Origin: Afipia sp.
Lineage (GTDB): Bacteria > Pseudomonadota > Alphaproteobacteria > Rhizobiales > Xanthobacteraceae
Assembly: GCA_017308595.1 (NCBI GenBank)
Contig: JAFKER010000019.1
Coordinates: 1-64,000, forward strand
Length of the DNA stretch: 64,000 bases
Reading direction: 5' to 3'
Shown here: positions 8,831 to 18,403 of the stretch, piece by piece
Position numbering within the stretch: position 1 is the first letter of the stretch
Layout of the letters: every line of letters begins with the position of its first letter
Made by a program: the position numbers and the translations under genes
Notes under the pieces: generated by a model
Seen by the model: only the letters and a program-made list of their open reading frames with translations
What the model was told of the DNA's origin: nothing
Databases searched by the model: none

Positions 8831-9870
8831 GCAAGCTCGTCGTCGTCACGACCGGTCCCGCCACATCGGTTCAGGATGCCGGGCGCTTTGGCGCACAGCG
8901 CTATGGCCTCACCACCAGCGGCGCGATGGATCGCGTCTCACTGGCGATGGCAAACAGCCTCGCCGGAAACGCGCCGTTTGCCGCCGCCATCGAGATCGGC
9001 CCTTTCGGTGCATCGTTCACGGCGCGCAACGGTGCCGTGCGCGTAGCCCTGTCGGGAGCGACACGAGCCGTTGAGATCGCCGGATCGCCACTCCCGCTCA
9101 ACGAAACCGGGCTGATCGCGGAGGGCGAAACACTCAAGCTCGGCGCTGCGCGCGACGGCATGTTCAGCTATCTCGCCATCGAGGGCGGGATTGCCGGCGA
9201 ACCCATGTTCGGAAGCCTGTCGGTCAACGCACGCGCCGATCTCGGCAGCCCCTTCCCGCGGCCACTACAGGATGGCGACGCGCTGGATGTCGGGACAGCG
9301 CAGGTTGCCCCTCATGAGCGCGCGCTGGACACGTTCGGCGCGGCGCTGACACCCATTCGCGTTATCATGGGACCGCAAGACGATGAGTTCGGCGCGGCAT
9401 GCGATGTCTTCCTGAACAGCGAGTGGCGTATCTCGGCTACCAGCGACCGGATGGGCTATCGGCTTGAAGGCCCAAAGGTGGTTCATCCCGGCGGGCACAA
9501 CATCGTTTCCGACGGCGCGGTTCATGGCAGCATTCAGGTGCCAGGCAATGGCCAGCCCATCGTCCTGATGGCCGATCATGGCACGACCGGCGGCTATCCG
9601 AAGATCGCGACAGTGATCAGCGCCGATCTCGGCCGGTTCGCGCAGATGCGGTCCGGCGCAATGATCCGCTTCAAATCAGTCAGTGTCGAAGACGCGCAGA
9701 CCGAGGCGCGCAATCTGGCCGCATTCATCCGCGATCTGCCGGGCCGCATTCATGCGGCCGGAGGATCGAGCCTCAATCTTGTTGAACTGCAAAAAGCCAA
9801 TGTTGCAGGGGTCGCTGTGAACGCGATCGACACCGCGACATGGCAAACGCAAAATGCAGGCGAACCGTAA
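8827..9870 (+). CDS. pxpC: 5-oxoprolinase subunit PxpC
   Basis: This 347-residue protein belongs to the KipA / biotin-dependent carboxyltransferase-like family and pairs with PxpB in 5-oxoprolinase. The family N-terminus [14 protein letters not shown] is at about residues 8-21. The block around [23 protein letters not shown] is at about 236-258. It starts within the last codon of pxpB and is followed 19 bp later by pxpA, so the three form one transcription unit. Confidence 0.92.
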   Translation: MSKLVVVTTGPATSVQDAGRFGAQRYGLTTSGAMDRVSLAMANSLAGNAPFAAAIEIGPFGASFTARNGAVRVALSGATRAVEIAGSPLPLNETGLIAEGETLKLGAARDGMFSYLAIEGGIAGEPMFGSLSVNARADLGSPFPRPLQDGDALDVGTAQVAPHERALDTFGAALTPIRVIMGPQDDEFGAACDVFLNSEWRISATSDRMGYRLEGPKVVHPGGHNIVSDGAVHGSIQVPGNGQPIVLMADHGTTGGYPKIATVISADLGRFAQMRSGAMIRFKSVSVEDAQTEARNLAAFIRDLPGRIHAAGGSSLNLVELQKANVAGVAVNAIDTATWQTQNAGEP

Positions 9871-9889
9871 TCGCAAGGAAGACATATCC

Positions 9890-10654
9890 ATGACCATCGA
9901 CCTTAACAGCGATCTTGGCGAAGGTTTCGGCGCCTGGGACATGGGCAACGACGACGCGATGCTGAGCCTCGCCAGCAGTGTGAACGTCGCATGCGGATTT
10001 CATGCGGGCGATTCCGACATCATGCTGAAAACTGCGAAGCTGGCGAAAGAGCGCGGCGTCAGCATCGGCGCGCATCCCGGTTACCGCGACCTGCATGGCT
10101 TCGGGCGGCGTCCTGTTCCCGGACTGAAATCATCCGAAATTGAAACCATGGTCGCGTACCAGATCGGCGCATTGCAGGCAGTTGCCGCGCTGGCTGGATA
10201 CAAGGTGACCCACGTCAAGGCACACGGTGCGCTCTCGAATGTGGGATGCGTCGATGATATGACTGCGCGCGCTATTGCTGCTGCGATCAAGGCTGTCGAT
10301 CCGAATCTCTATTTCGTAGTCCTGCCAAACACAGCGCTGGTGCGCGCAGGCGAATCCGCCGGTCTGAAATTGATCTATGAAGTGTTTGCCGATCGCGCTT
10401 ATGAGGACGATGCGCAGTTGATGGCGCGCAGCAAGCCTGGTTCTGTCCTGCACGATGCAGACGAGATCGCGCAGCGTGTGGTCCGTATGGTGCAAGACAA
10501 TGCGATCACCGCCGCATCCGGCAAGGTCATTCCCGTGAAGGTCGACACCGTGTGCATTCACGGCGATACGCCGGGCGCGGTGGACATCGCACGCAAGGTG
10601 CGCGCAGCGCTGGAACACAATGGCATCCCCGTTGCGCCGTTTAGCAAGCGATGA
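9890..10654 (+). CDS. pxpA: 5-oxoprolinase subunit PxpA (LamB/YcsF family)
   Basis: PxpA is the ATP-dependent catalytic partner of PxpBC. The sequence opens [16 protein letters not shown], the family signature, and continues with [12 protein letters not shown] and G-A-H-P-G-Y-R-D. Late in the protein is [10 protein letters not shown]. The ATG at 9890, preceded by AAGGAAG, gives the usual length of 254 residues; an upstream in-frame ATG would overlap pxpC and lacks family support. It is the last gene of pxpBCA. Confidence 0.93.
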   Translation: MTIDLNSDLGEGFGAWDMGNDDAMLSLASSVNVACGFHAGDSDIMLKTAKLAKERGVSIGAHPGYRDLHGFGRRPVPGLKSSEIETMVAYQIGALQAVAALAGYKVTHVKAHGALSNVGCVDDMTARAIAAAIKAVDPNLYFVVLPNTALVRAGESAGLKLIYEVFADRAYEDDAQLMARSKPGSVLHDADEIAQRVVRMVQDNAITAASGKVIPVKVDTVCIHGDTPGAVDIARKVRAALEHNGIPVAPFSKR

Positions 10655-10662
10655 TCTTGATT

Positions 10663-10690
10663 GTCGTCGTGCCGGCTTCGCCGGGACGAC
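10663..10690. repeat. Palindrome after pxpA, between convergent genes
   Basis: An inverted repeat with arms GTCGTC..GCCGGC and GCCGG.GACGAC around a 3-base loop lies between the convergent pxpA and nasA genes. It has the look of the short palindromic elements common in this bacterial group and may end transcription from either side. No clear T-run follows. Confidence 0.6.
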
Positions 10691-10711
10691 ATCCTTATTG
10701 TCTCCCGGCCC

Positions 10712-13417
10712 TCAGCTCGCCGCACTCGCTTCCAGCGGTTGCGCGACGTCCGTCTGAGCGATCAGCCGCTTCAGTTCCGGAATACACGATCCGCAATTGG
10801 TTCCGGCCTTGAGCTTTGCGCCGATCTCCCCGGTTGTGCGCGATCCACCTGCGATTGCACCACAGATCGTGTTGCGCCCGACTCCGAAGCATGCGCAGAC
10901 CACGGGGCCGTCGTTTGCCACGCCATCGGCGGACTTGCCTGACAGCAGCAGACGACGCTGCTCATCGCTGATTGTTTCGGCTGCGAACGCGCCCCTCACT
11001 GCATCCCAATTGAGCGAGGTATCGACGGGGCCTACGAACAGAACCGCCTCCAGCCGCTCGCCATCGAAATGCGCTCCCCGATAAACACCGAGTGCGGGAT
11101 CTTCATATTCGGCAACATGCCCGGCTTCGCCTTGCGGCGATAGCTGCGTTTTCCAATTCGCCATTTCGAGATTGCTGGCGATGAGATAACCGTAGCCGCC
11201 AGTTACCGCCACACGCGACCACAAAACGCCTTTCGGAAACGGCATCGGCTTGCGCGACAGCACGAAGCCGCGCTGCGCGAATGTAACAGCTTCGATGGCA
11301 ACCGGTGTCGCCTTGTTTTCTGGTTGTCCAGAAAACGGATCGGTGAACGGCGCGACCAGCGCGCCGACGCGCCCATACGCGGAGTTCTCCTCGCTCCAGT
11401 GGATCGGCGCGAACAACATCCCGCGCTGCTGCCGCTCGGACACCACAACCTTCAGGATGCACTGGCCGAGATCGGTGGCGAGTCTGGCATAGCCGCCATC
11501 AACAATGTCCGCCTGCACGGCATCAGACGGATGAATCTCGACATAGGGCTCCGGCAGATGCTGACCGAGCCGCGGGCTCAGGCCGGTGCGCGTCATGGTG
11601 TGCCACTGATCGCGGATACGTCCGGTGTTCAGGCGCAACGGACGCGCTTCGGAGGTCGCGCCGCGCAGCATCGGAACATCGGGGGCAATGAAATGCCCCT
11701 TGCGGTCGGCAGTGTAGTATTTTCCCTCCGCGAAAAAGCGCGGCTGCGGTTCTGCCGCGCCTTTTGGCAACGGCCACATGCGCGGCGGCATGGCATCGAA
11801 CTCGTCATCCGCGATAGACGCCATCGCGCCAATATCAAAATCGCGGCTGCCGCCATTTTCAAAAGCAGACAATTCGGCATGTTCGCGAAAAATGTCGGCA
11901 GCGGAATTATAGGCGAAGGCTGCGCCGTAGCCGAGGCGCCTTGCCACCTCGCTCATGATCCACCAGTCGGACTTTGCTTCGCCCGGCGCCGGCAGGAACG
12001 CGCGTTGACGGGAAATCCGGCGCTCAGAGTTTGTAACGGTCCCGGACTTCTCGCCCCATGCGTGCGCGGGTAGCAGTACATGCGCGCCGGAACTGATGCT
12101 GTCGTTGGAGCGCACGTTTTCCGAGATGACCAGCAGGTCGAGTTTCTTCATCGCGGCGCGGACGGCGTCGGCATTCGGCAACGACACCGCCGGATTGGTG
12201 CCCATCACCCACAAGGCCTTGATCTCGCCGCGCCCGATGGCCTGGAACATTTGAACGGCTTTCAGCCCTTCATGCGTCGCAATCCGGGGCGCTCTCCAGA
12301 ACCGCCGCACGCGATCGATGTCCGGAGGCGTGAACCCCATATGCGCCGCAAGCTGATTGGCGAGACCGCCGACCTCTCGCCCGCCCATCGCATTCGGCTG
12401 TCCGGTCAGCGAGAACGGCGACGCCCCGGGCTTGCCGATGCGGCCAGTCGCCAGATGGCAGTTGATGATCGCGTTCACCTTGTCGGTGCCCTGCGCCGAC
12501 TGGTTGACGCCTTGCGAGTACAGCGTCACCACGCGGTGCGTTTTTGCGAACATCTGGAAGAAGGCTGCAACATCGGCTTCAGAAAGTCCCGTGCCAAGCG
12601 CGGTCGCGGCAATGCTGCCTGCTATTCCCCGCGCCTTCGCAAGCCCTTCTGCAAAGCCGCTGGTATGTTTGTTGATGTAGGTATGATCGAGCGCGCCGTT
12701 GTCCGCAAGATAGGTTAGCAGGCCGCTGAACAGGGCAGTGTCGGTCCCCGGCTTCAAGCCGAGAAACAGATCGGCGTCGCCACAGGTTTCGGTCTGTCGT
12801 GGATCGATCACGACGATGCGCGCGCCCCGCGTCTGCTTGTTGGCGATCATGCGCTGAAACAGGATCGGATGACACCATGCCGCATTCGATCCGACCAGCA
12901 CGACCAGATCCGCCTGATCGAGGTCCTCATAGCATCCCGGCACCGTGTCGGAGCCGAACGCGCGGCGATGCCCGGCAACCGACGACGACATGCAAAGCCG
13001 CGAGTTGGTGTCGACGTTTGCCGTACCGATGAATCCCTTCATTAGCTTGTTGGCGACGTAGTAGTCCTCCGTCAACAACTGCCCGGAAAGATAGAAACCA
13101 ACCGAGTCGGGTCCATGTTTGGCAATGATATGATGCAGCCGGTTGGCGACGTGATCGAGCGCATCGGTCCATGCAACTTGCTCGAATTGCCCCTTCGAGC
13201 AGCGGATCATCGGATGCAGCAGACGCTCGTCTAGAGCGAGCGTTTCGCCAAGTGCCGACCCCTTCGAGCAAAGCCGTCCGAAATTGGCCGGATGCTCGGG
13301 GTCACCCGCAATGGCCGCGCCGCCGTTGCCGTCAGGCGTCGCAATGACACCGCAGCCGACGCCGCAATAGGGACAGGTGGTTTTTACGGGAGCGAGGGAG
13401 GCATCTGGGTTCGTCAT
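10712..13417 (-). CDS. nasA: Assimilatory nitrate reductase catalytic subunit NasA
   Basis: This 901-residue cytoplasmic molybdopterin enzyme reduces nitrate to nitrite. The N-terminal [4Fe-4S] site is C-P-Y-C-x3-C (Cys15, 18, 22) plus Cys50. Cys142 in D-T-N-S-R-L-C-M-S-S is the expected Mo ligand. Molybdopterin-domain and dinucleotide-binding blocks follow. The C-terminus carries a BFD-like [2Fe-2S] domain with C-x-C then C-G-S-C, typical of NasA enzymes that take electrons from a separate reductase. It is the last gene of the nitrate operon that starts at nrtA, downstream of a 46-residue peptide gene. Confidence 0.95.
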   Translation of the reverse strand: MTNPDASLAPVKTTCPYCGVGCGVIATPDGNGGAAIAGDPEHPANFGRLCSKGSALGETLALDERLLHPMIRCSKGQFEQVAWTDALDHVANRLHHIIAKHGPDSVGFYLSGQLLTEDYYVANKLMKGFIGTANVDTNSRLCMSSSVAGHRRAFGSDTVPGCYEDLDQADLVVLVGSNAAWCHPILFQRMIANKQTRGARIVVIDPRQTETCGDADLFLGLKPGTDTALFSGLLTYLADNGALDHTYINKHTSGFAEGLAKARGIAGSIAATALGTGLSEADVAAFFQMFAKTHRVVTLYSQGVNQSAQGTDKVNAIINCHLATGRIGKPGASPFSLTGQPNAMGGREVGGLANQLAAHMGFTPPDIDRVRRFWRAPRIATHEGLKAVQMFQAIGRGEIKALWVMGTNPAVSLPNADAVRAAMKKLDLLVISENVRSNDSISSGAHVLLPAHAWGEKSGTVTNSERRISRQRAFLPAPGEAKSDWWIMSEVARRLGYGAAFAYNSAADIFREHAELSAFENGGSRDFDIGAMASIADDEFDAMPPRMWPLPKGAAEPQPRFFAEGKYYTADRKGHFIAPDVPMLRGATSEARPLRLNTGRIRDQWHTMTRTGLSPRLGQHLPEPYVEIHPSDAVQADIVDGGYARLATDLGQCILKVVVSERQQRGMLFAPIHWSEENSAYGRVGALVAPFTDPFSGQPENKATPVAIEAVTFAQRGFVLSRKPMPFPKGVLWSRVAVTGGYGYLIASNLEMANWKTQLSPQGEAGHVAEYEDPALGVYRGAHFDGERLEAVLFVGPVDTSLNWDAVRGAFAAETISDEQRRLLLSGKSADGVANDGPVVCACFGVGRNTICGAIAGGSRTTGEIGAKLKAGTNCGSCIPELKRLIAQTDVAQPLEASAAS

Positions 13418-13448
13418 GCGGCAACCCGCACGACGATGAGATCACAGA

Positions 13449-13589
13449 TCAGAACGGATGATGGGACAACGTGCCGAACACAATGGCGGCGATCATCGCG
13501 AACGCGCCGTAAACGGCGGCCACGTGCAGACGATCTTCCGCCTGCGCGGAGGTCGCTCGAACCTGAACGTCTGATACAATATCGCGCAT
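13449..13589 (-). CDS. 46-residue single-helix peptide in the nitrate operon
   Basis: This short frame lies between the CysJ-like gene and nasA. ATG at 13589 follows a GGAG ribosome site (TTGGAGATCGGCG) and the frame ends in TGA, 31 bp before the nasA start. The product has a charged, soluble N-terminus (residues 1-22, including A-E-D-R-L-H) and one hydrophobic helix (about 23-41), ending H-H-P-F. The clear ribosome site and amphipathic-then-membrane layout make it protein-like. Its place in the operon suggests a role in nitrate/nitrite reduction at the membrane, but no family was recognised. Confidence 0.65.
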   Translation of the reverse strand: MRDIVSDVQVRATSAQAEDRLHVAAVYGAFAMIAAIVFGTLSHHPF

Positions 13590-13772
13590 CGCCGATCTCC
13601 AATCGATCACGTGATGCCGTATTGAATAGTTTCGTCAGCGACTTACAAGACTGCCCGGAAAAAGACGATAAACTTGCCACTCCCCGTCCCGAGGGAGAGA
13701 AACTTCCTCCTCCAAGGGCCTGCGGAGAATGAACCGCCTCCGGCGGAACCGGCAATTTACCCCAACCCGCCA

Positions 13773-15386
13773 TCAGTAGACGTCCTGCTGATAGCGGCCC
13801 TTCTTCTTCAGGTCGGCGACGAAGGCGATCGCCTCGTCGGTCGAGCGGGCACCGAACTGAGCCACAATGTCCACCAGCGCGCGCTCCACATCTTTCGCCA
13901 TCCGCTTGGCATCGCCGCAGACATAGATATGCGCGCCATCCGCCAGCCAGTTCCACAACTCGCGGCCGACTTCTCGCATACGATCCTGCACATAGAACTT
14001 CTCGGCGCCGTCGCGCGACCACGCGAGCGAAAGACGTGTCAGCAAGCCCGACGTCTTCATTGCGTTGAGTTCCTCCGAATAGAAAAAGTCGTACGCACTG
14101 CGCTGATGGCCGAAGAACAGCCAGTTGCGGCCCGGAGCCTTGGTGGCCTGACGGTCGTGCAGGAAGGCACGGAACGGCGCGATGCCGGTGCCGGGACCGA
14201 TCATGATGACCGGCGTATTCGGGTCTTGAGGCAGGCCGAAGCCGTGCGCCTTCTGGACATATACGCCGAGTTGTTCGCCCGGATTGATCCGCTCCGCCAG
14301 GAATGTCGAGGCGAGTCCGAGGCGCTTGCGCTTGCCGATCACATAGCGCACGGCATCGACCGTCAGCGACAGCTTGCCGGGCGTGGCGTTATGCGATGAC
14401 GAGATAGAATATAGTCGCGGTTGCAACGGTTCGAGCGCTTCGACAAAAGCTTCAGGATGCGGGCGCACACCCGCGAACTTCTGCAGCGCCGCCAGCACGT
14501 CGAGATTGGCCGCATCGCCATCCGGGTCATCACCCGAGGCAAGCGCCCGCGCCTTCTCCCGCTGCGCACCGCCGGTCACGAAAGAAATCAGTTCGAACAG
14601 CGTGTCGGGCGCAGGTGACAAGGATACGTCCCTGAGCAGCACCTCGCGAAGCGGCTTGCCGCTGACTTCGGTCATATGCGATGCGCCGAGCATCGCGATG
14701 ATCTGGTCGACAAGGCCGAGATCATTGGCGGCGAACACGCCGAACGAGTCACCGACGACATAATCGAGTCCTGCCTTCGTCAGATCGAACTCGATATGCC
14801 AGGTCTCCTTCTCCGAGCCCGGCTTGTTGACCTGACGGCGCGACAGGAACGTCGCCATCGCCGGATTGTCCCGTGACCGGCCCGGCTCGCCAACCGGTGC
14901 TGCGACAACGGGAGCGGCGATCGGCGTACTTGCGGGCGCCCCAGAAGCTGGCGTCTTCCCAAGCTCTTCATAAAGAGACTTGAGCATTCGCGCGGTTTCC
15001 TTGCCGCCCGGAACGCACAGATTGAGCCGCGCTTCGGACTTGTTGGCAATCACCTCGGAATAGTCATGGCAGTTGTAGCCGCATTGCCCGCAATCCTGCT
15101 GCGCCATGGCCGCCATCATCTTGCGGCGGATCGGACGGCCCTCAGCAAGTTTCATGCGTTCTGCGATCGGCATGGTCTGGTCGTGCCATGGCGCTTCGCC
15201 ATCATCGCCATCGCCCGAAGCGCTGTTCATGACAGCAGCGCCCTCCTCGGCTGACAGCGGAGTCACGGCATTATCCAGCGAAACGAGCCCGGCAAAGAAG
15301 CCGTTCAACCAGGAGCGCTGCTCCTGCGAGAACGGCGCGGTCTCGGGAATGATCTGGAGCTGCGTTGGAGGTGTGATCTGGTTCAT
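13773..15386 (-). CDS. CysJ-like NADPH flavoreductase with RnfB-type Fe-S domain (nitrite reduction)
   Basis: This 537-residue protein resembles the alpha subunit of sulfite reductase but has no flavodoxin (FMN) domain. Instead residues about 85-135 carry C-G-Q-C-x3-C and, 18 residues on, L-C-V-P-G-G (Cys99, 102, 106, 124), matching the small 4Fe-4S domain of RnfB. The C-terminal part is a CysJ/ferredoxin-NADP-reductase module: R-L-Y-S-I-S-S-S for FAD, G-P-G-T-G-I-A-P-F-R for NADPH, and a terminal aromatic (D-V-Y). The gene overlaps the nirA stop as TGATG, with GGAGG 7 bases upstream, so it is translationally coupled to nirA. The likely role is to pass NADPH electrons to NirA. Confidence 0.85.
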   Translation of the reverse strand: MNQITPPTQLQIIPETAPFSQEQRSWLNGFFAGLVSLDNAVTPLSAEEGAAVMNSASGDGDDGEAPWHDQTMPIAERMKLAEGRPIRRKMMAAMAQQDCGQCGYNCHDYSEVIANKSEARLNLCVPGGKETARMLKSLYEELGKTPASGAPASTPIAAPVVAAPVGEPGRSRDNPAMATFLSRRQVNKPGSEKETWHIEFDLTKAGLDYVVGDSFGVFAANDLGLVDQIIAMLGASHMTEVSGKPLREVLLRDVSLSPAPDTLFELISFVTGGAQREKARALASGDDPDGDAANLDVLAALQKFAGVRPHPEAFVEALEPLQPRLYSISSSHNATPGKLSLTVDAVRYVIGKRKRLGLASTFLAERINPGEQLGVYVQKAHGFGLPQDPNTPVIMIGPGTGIAPFRAFLHDRQATKAPGRNWLFFGHQRSAYDFFYSEELNAMKTSGLLTRLSLAWSRDGAEKFYVQDRMREVGRELWNWLADGAHIYVCGDAKRMAKDVERALVDIVAQFGARSTDEAIAFVADLKKKGRYQQDVY

Positions 15387-17140
15387 CACACAGCCTCCAG
15401 CTCTGTCATGCGCTTCAGTGCGTCGATATCATTTCGTTTGGCAAAGGTGACGAACGTCTCGTCGTCGGATGCACGATTGTTCAGATACGCCTTGAGTACG
15501 CGTTCGACGGTGCGCGGCGCATCTTCCGCCTTCACGTTCTGGAACAGTTCGCGCGCCATAGTGGCATCAGTGCCGAACCCGCCGCCGACCAGCAGATGGA
15601 AGCCATCGACCGTATCGCCATCGTCATTGATCGGAACGCGCGCACCGATCATGCCGATGTCGCCGATATAATGCTGCGCGCAGGAGTGATGGCAGCCGGT
15701 GAGATGGATATTGACCGGCGTCTTGAGCGGCACGCGTTCGTCGCACCACGCCGCGATCTCGTCGGCACTTTCCTTGGTATGGGCCGCCGCAAAGCGGCAA
15801 CCGGTCTTGCCGGTGCAAGCAATCAGGCCCGCACGGAGCGCCGACGTTGTGGTCGAAAGTCCCAATGCCTCGATGGCTGCAGTGACAGTCCCAACATTCG
15901 CGTCGGCGACACCGGAGATCAACAGATTCTGCCAGACTGTGAGACGAATATCACCGTCGCCGAAATCGGCGGACAGCTTCGACAACCCGCGAATTTGCTC
16001 CGGCGACAGATGGCCGAGCTTCAACGCAACGCCGATCCAGTTCAGGCCCGCCTGCTTCTGCGGATGCACGCCGATATGCGCAAAGCGGTCATAAGCCGGA
16101 CGCGGCGCAATGGCTTCCGCAGGCACGCGCGCGAGCTTGCGGCCCAGCTTCTCCTCGACGGCAGAGAGAAACTTGTCAAAACCCCAGCTATCGAGCACGT
16201 ACTTCAGCCGCGCCTTATTGCGGTTGGTCCGGTCGCCGTTTTCGATGAAAACACGCACAATCTTGTCGGCCACCTCGGTCGCTTCGTTAGGCTTGAGGAT
16301 CACACCCGTATCTTGCGCAAAATCCTTGTGGCCCGTGATGCCGCCGAGTGACAGGCGAAAATAGATGCCGGGTTCAACTCCAAACCCATCAGCCACCTCG
16401 ACCGCCTGAAAGGCGATGTCGTTGGTTTCTTCCAGCGTCGCGATGCGCCCTGCTCCATCGAACGCCACATTGAACTTGCGTGGCAGGCCGTAGAGCGAAC
16501 GGTCGTTAAGGATGTGGAAGTGCCATTCGCGGGCATAGCGCCGCGTATCGAGAATTTCCTGCGGATCGATGCCCGCGGTCGAAGTGCCGGTGACGTTGCG
16601 GATGTTGTCCGCGCCGGAGCCACGCGAGCACAGGCCGAGGTCTTGCAAACCTTCGATAACGTTGATGGCGTTCTTCGGCTCGATCTCGCGAAGCTGAAGG
16701 TTTGCGCGCGTGGTCACATGCGCATATGGGCCGCCGAAATTCTCGGCGAGGTCTGCCACGCCGGCAAACTGCCAGTGCTTGAGAATGCCGTTCGGAATCC
16801 GCAGGCGGCACATATACGAAGCCTGCGTCGGCGCGACATAGAAGATGCCGTAATAACGCCAGCGGAAATTGTCCTGCGGCTTGGGCGCTTCGTTATTCTC
16901 TGCCTGCCTGACCAGACGGGGATAGGCATCGAACGGATGCTCGTCGCGCTTCAACTTTTCCTGATCGTTGAGCTTGCCGCCAGCGGCAACGGTGCGGTCC
17001 TGAGCCTTGAAGTGGATGGCGTCGGGCCCGACCGGCTCGGGCTTTGCCGGCGCACCGGCGCGCGAGACTCGTGAGGCGGACAGTCCCGACACGAATCCTT
17101 CGAGATAACGCTTCTGGTCGGGGGAGAAATCGCTGGACAT
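15386..17140 (-). CDS. nirA: Assimilatory nitrite reductase, siroheme/4Fe-4S type (NirA family)
   Basis: This 584-residue protein has the duplicated ferredoxin-like and siroheme halves of nitrite/sulfite reductases. The cluster- and siroheme-binding cysteines are in C-T-G-K-T-G-C (Cys442, 448) and T-G-C-H-H-S-C (Cys483, 487). A siroheme-contacting stretch T-R-A-N-L-Q-L-R-E-I lies at about 144-153. NirA enzymes reduce nitrite to ammonium with six electrons, usually from ferredoxin; here the coupled downstream flavoreductase may replace or recharge ferredoxin. Three bases separate it from the upstream FAD oxidoreductase gene. A sulfite reductase is the alternative, but the nitrate-operon context argues against it. 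Confidence 0.92.
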   Translation of the reverse strand: MSSDFSPDQKRYLEGFVSGLSASRVSRAGAPAKPEPVGPDAIHFKAQDRTVAAGGKLNDQEKLKRDEHPFDAYPRLVRQAENNEAPKPQDNFRWRYYGIFYVAPTQASYMCRLRIPNGILKHWQFAGVADLAENFGGPYAHVTTRANLQLREIEPKNAINVIEGLQDLGLCSRGSGADNIRNVTGTSTAGIDPQEILDTRRYAREWHFHILNDRSLYGLPRKFNVAFDGAGRIATLEETNDIAFQAVEVADGFGVEPGIYFRLSLGGITGHKDFAQDTGVILKPNEATEVADKIVRVFIENGDRTNRNKARLKYVLDSWGFDKFLSAVEEKLGRKLARVPAEAIAPRPAYDRFAHIGVHPQKQAGLNWIGVALKLGHLSPEQIRGLSKLSADFGDGDIRLTVWQNLLISGVADANVGTVTAAIEALGLSTTTSALRAGLIACTGKTGCRFAAAHTKESADEIAAWCDERVPLKTPVNIHLTGCHHSCAQHYIGDIGMIGARVPINDDGDTVDGFHLLVGGGFGTDATMARELFQNVKAEDAPRTVERVLKAYLNNRASDDETFVTFAKRNDIDALKRMTELEAV

Positions 17141-17143
17141 ATG

Positions 17144-18358
17144 TCATGCGGCCTTCGGTTGTGCGAGCGCGCGGCCAAACATCATGTCGCCACGGATCGC
17201 TTCGATGGACGCCGTTGTCCTGATCAGTTCGAGGTACCAGAGCGCATCCTGCGTATCGCCGACCAGGACTGCTCCCTTGAGACGGCCATCAGCCACCACA
17301 AGTTTCTTGTACGTGCCACGCCGTTCGTCGTTGAACACAAGCGTGTCGGCGCCGGACTCGCCGAGGAAATCGCCAGCGGAAAACACGCTGACGCCGGAAA
17401 CCTTGAGATTTGTGGAAACAATGCTGCCGCTGTAGAGCGCGTCGCGGCCTGCGAGATGATCCGCGAGTACACGCGCCTGCTCGTAAGCCGGTTCAACCAG
17501 CCCGTAACAGGTCCCGCGATGCTCCGCGCATTCACCAAGCGCGAACACATCGGGGTGGCCGGTCCGCAACTGATCGTCGACAACAATGCCGCGATTGACA
17601 GGCACACCGGCGTCCTTCGCCAGCGTGACATTGGGACGAATGCCTGCCGCGAACACCACAGCATCTGCCGCAATAACCCGGCCATCGACCAACTCAACGG
17701 CCTGAACATCGTCCAGACCAAGAATTTGCCGGGTATTGGCGCCGAGCATGACCTCGATGCCCTTGCCTTCCACCAGCCGCTTGAGCAACGCACCCGCGGG
17801 CGCATCGAGCTGGCGCTCCATCAGGCGATCCATCAGATGCAGAAGCGTTACTTTCGAACCTGCCTTGGCGAGGCCATACGCGGCCTCAAGGCCAAGCAGT
17901 CCGCCGCCGACGACCACGACACGCTTCCTGCCGCGCGCCAGCTTCAGCAACATGTCGACGTCGCGGCTGTCGCGAAAGGTATGAACGCCCGGCAGATCCG
18001 CCCCGGGAACGTTGAGCCGGATCGCTGACGAGCCCGTGGCGATGACCACTTTCGAGAATGGTACAGCTATCCCGTTCGCGAGATGGATGGTGCGATGGTT
18101 CAGGTCGATGGAATTGGCGGCGCAGCCGTAAGTCAGCGTCACGCCCCGGTCGCGCCACCACGCCGATGGCTTCAGTTCGATTTCTTCAGAGGTCGCCTCG
18201 CCCGCCAGCACCGACGACAGCAGCACGCGATTATAGGCCAGCCTTGGCTCGTCGCCGATCACGGCAATCGCGTAACGGCCGAGCGCCCGCTTCGCCATCT
18301 CGTCGACAAAGCGGGCGGCGGCCATTCCATTGCCGATGATGACAAGAGGTTCGCTCAA
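17144..18358 (-). CDS. FAD-dependent NAD(P)H oxidoreductase of the nitrate operon
   Basis: This 404-residue protein is a two-dinucleotide-fold flavoprotein. An FAD motif G-N-G-M-A-A-A is at about residues 8-14, and V-V-V-V-G-G-G-L-L-G-L-E-A-A-Y at about 143-157 binds NAD(P)H. F-A-L-G-E-C-A-E-H near residue 275 is the FAD ribityl site. It matches the N-terminal FAD/NAD module of NirB-like nitrite reductases and NasB-type electron donors. NasA here carries a BFD-like 2Fe-2S domain, the usual partner of such modules, so this protein probably feeds NasA. It is placed between nrtC and nirA. Confidence 0.85.
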   Translation of the reverse strand: MSEPLVIIGNGMAAARFVDEMAKRALGRYAIAVIGDEPRLAYNRVLLSSVLAGEATSEEIELKPSAWWRDRGVTLTYGCAANSIDLNHRTIHLANGIAVPFSKVVIATGSSAIRLNVPGADLPGVHTFRDSRDVDMLLKLARGRKRVVVVGGGLLGLEAAYGLAKAGSKVTLLHLMDRLMERQLDAPAGALLKRLVEGKGIEVMLGANTRQILGLDDVQAVELVDGRVIAADAVVFAAGIRPNVTLAKDAGVPVNRGIVVDDQLRTGHPDVFALGECAEHRGTCYGLVEPAYEQARVLADHLAGRDALYSGSIVSTNLKVSGVSVFSAGDFLGESGADTLVFNDERRGTYKKLVVADGRLKGAVLVGDTQDALWYLELIRTTASIEAIRGDMMFGRALAQPKAA

Positions 18359-18403
18359 TGCTGCCGTCCTATTCCTGCCTGCTCCTTCGTTGGAAAGCTG
18401 GTC

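Noticed and set aside
11324-12718. Long plus-strand frames opposite nasA
   Set aside because: Shadow frames of a firmly identified molybdoenzyme; Arg/His-rich and without motifs.
15386-17140. nirA considered as sulfite reductase CysI
   Set aside because: Both share the siroheme motifs, but its place behind nrtABC and before nasA and its NirA-like length fit nitrite reductase.
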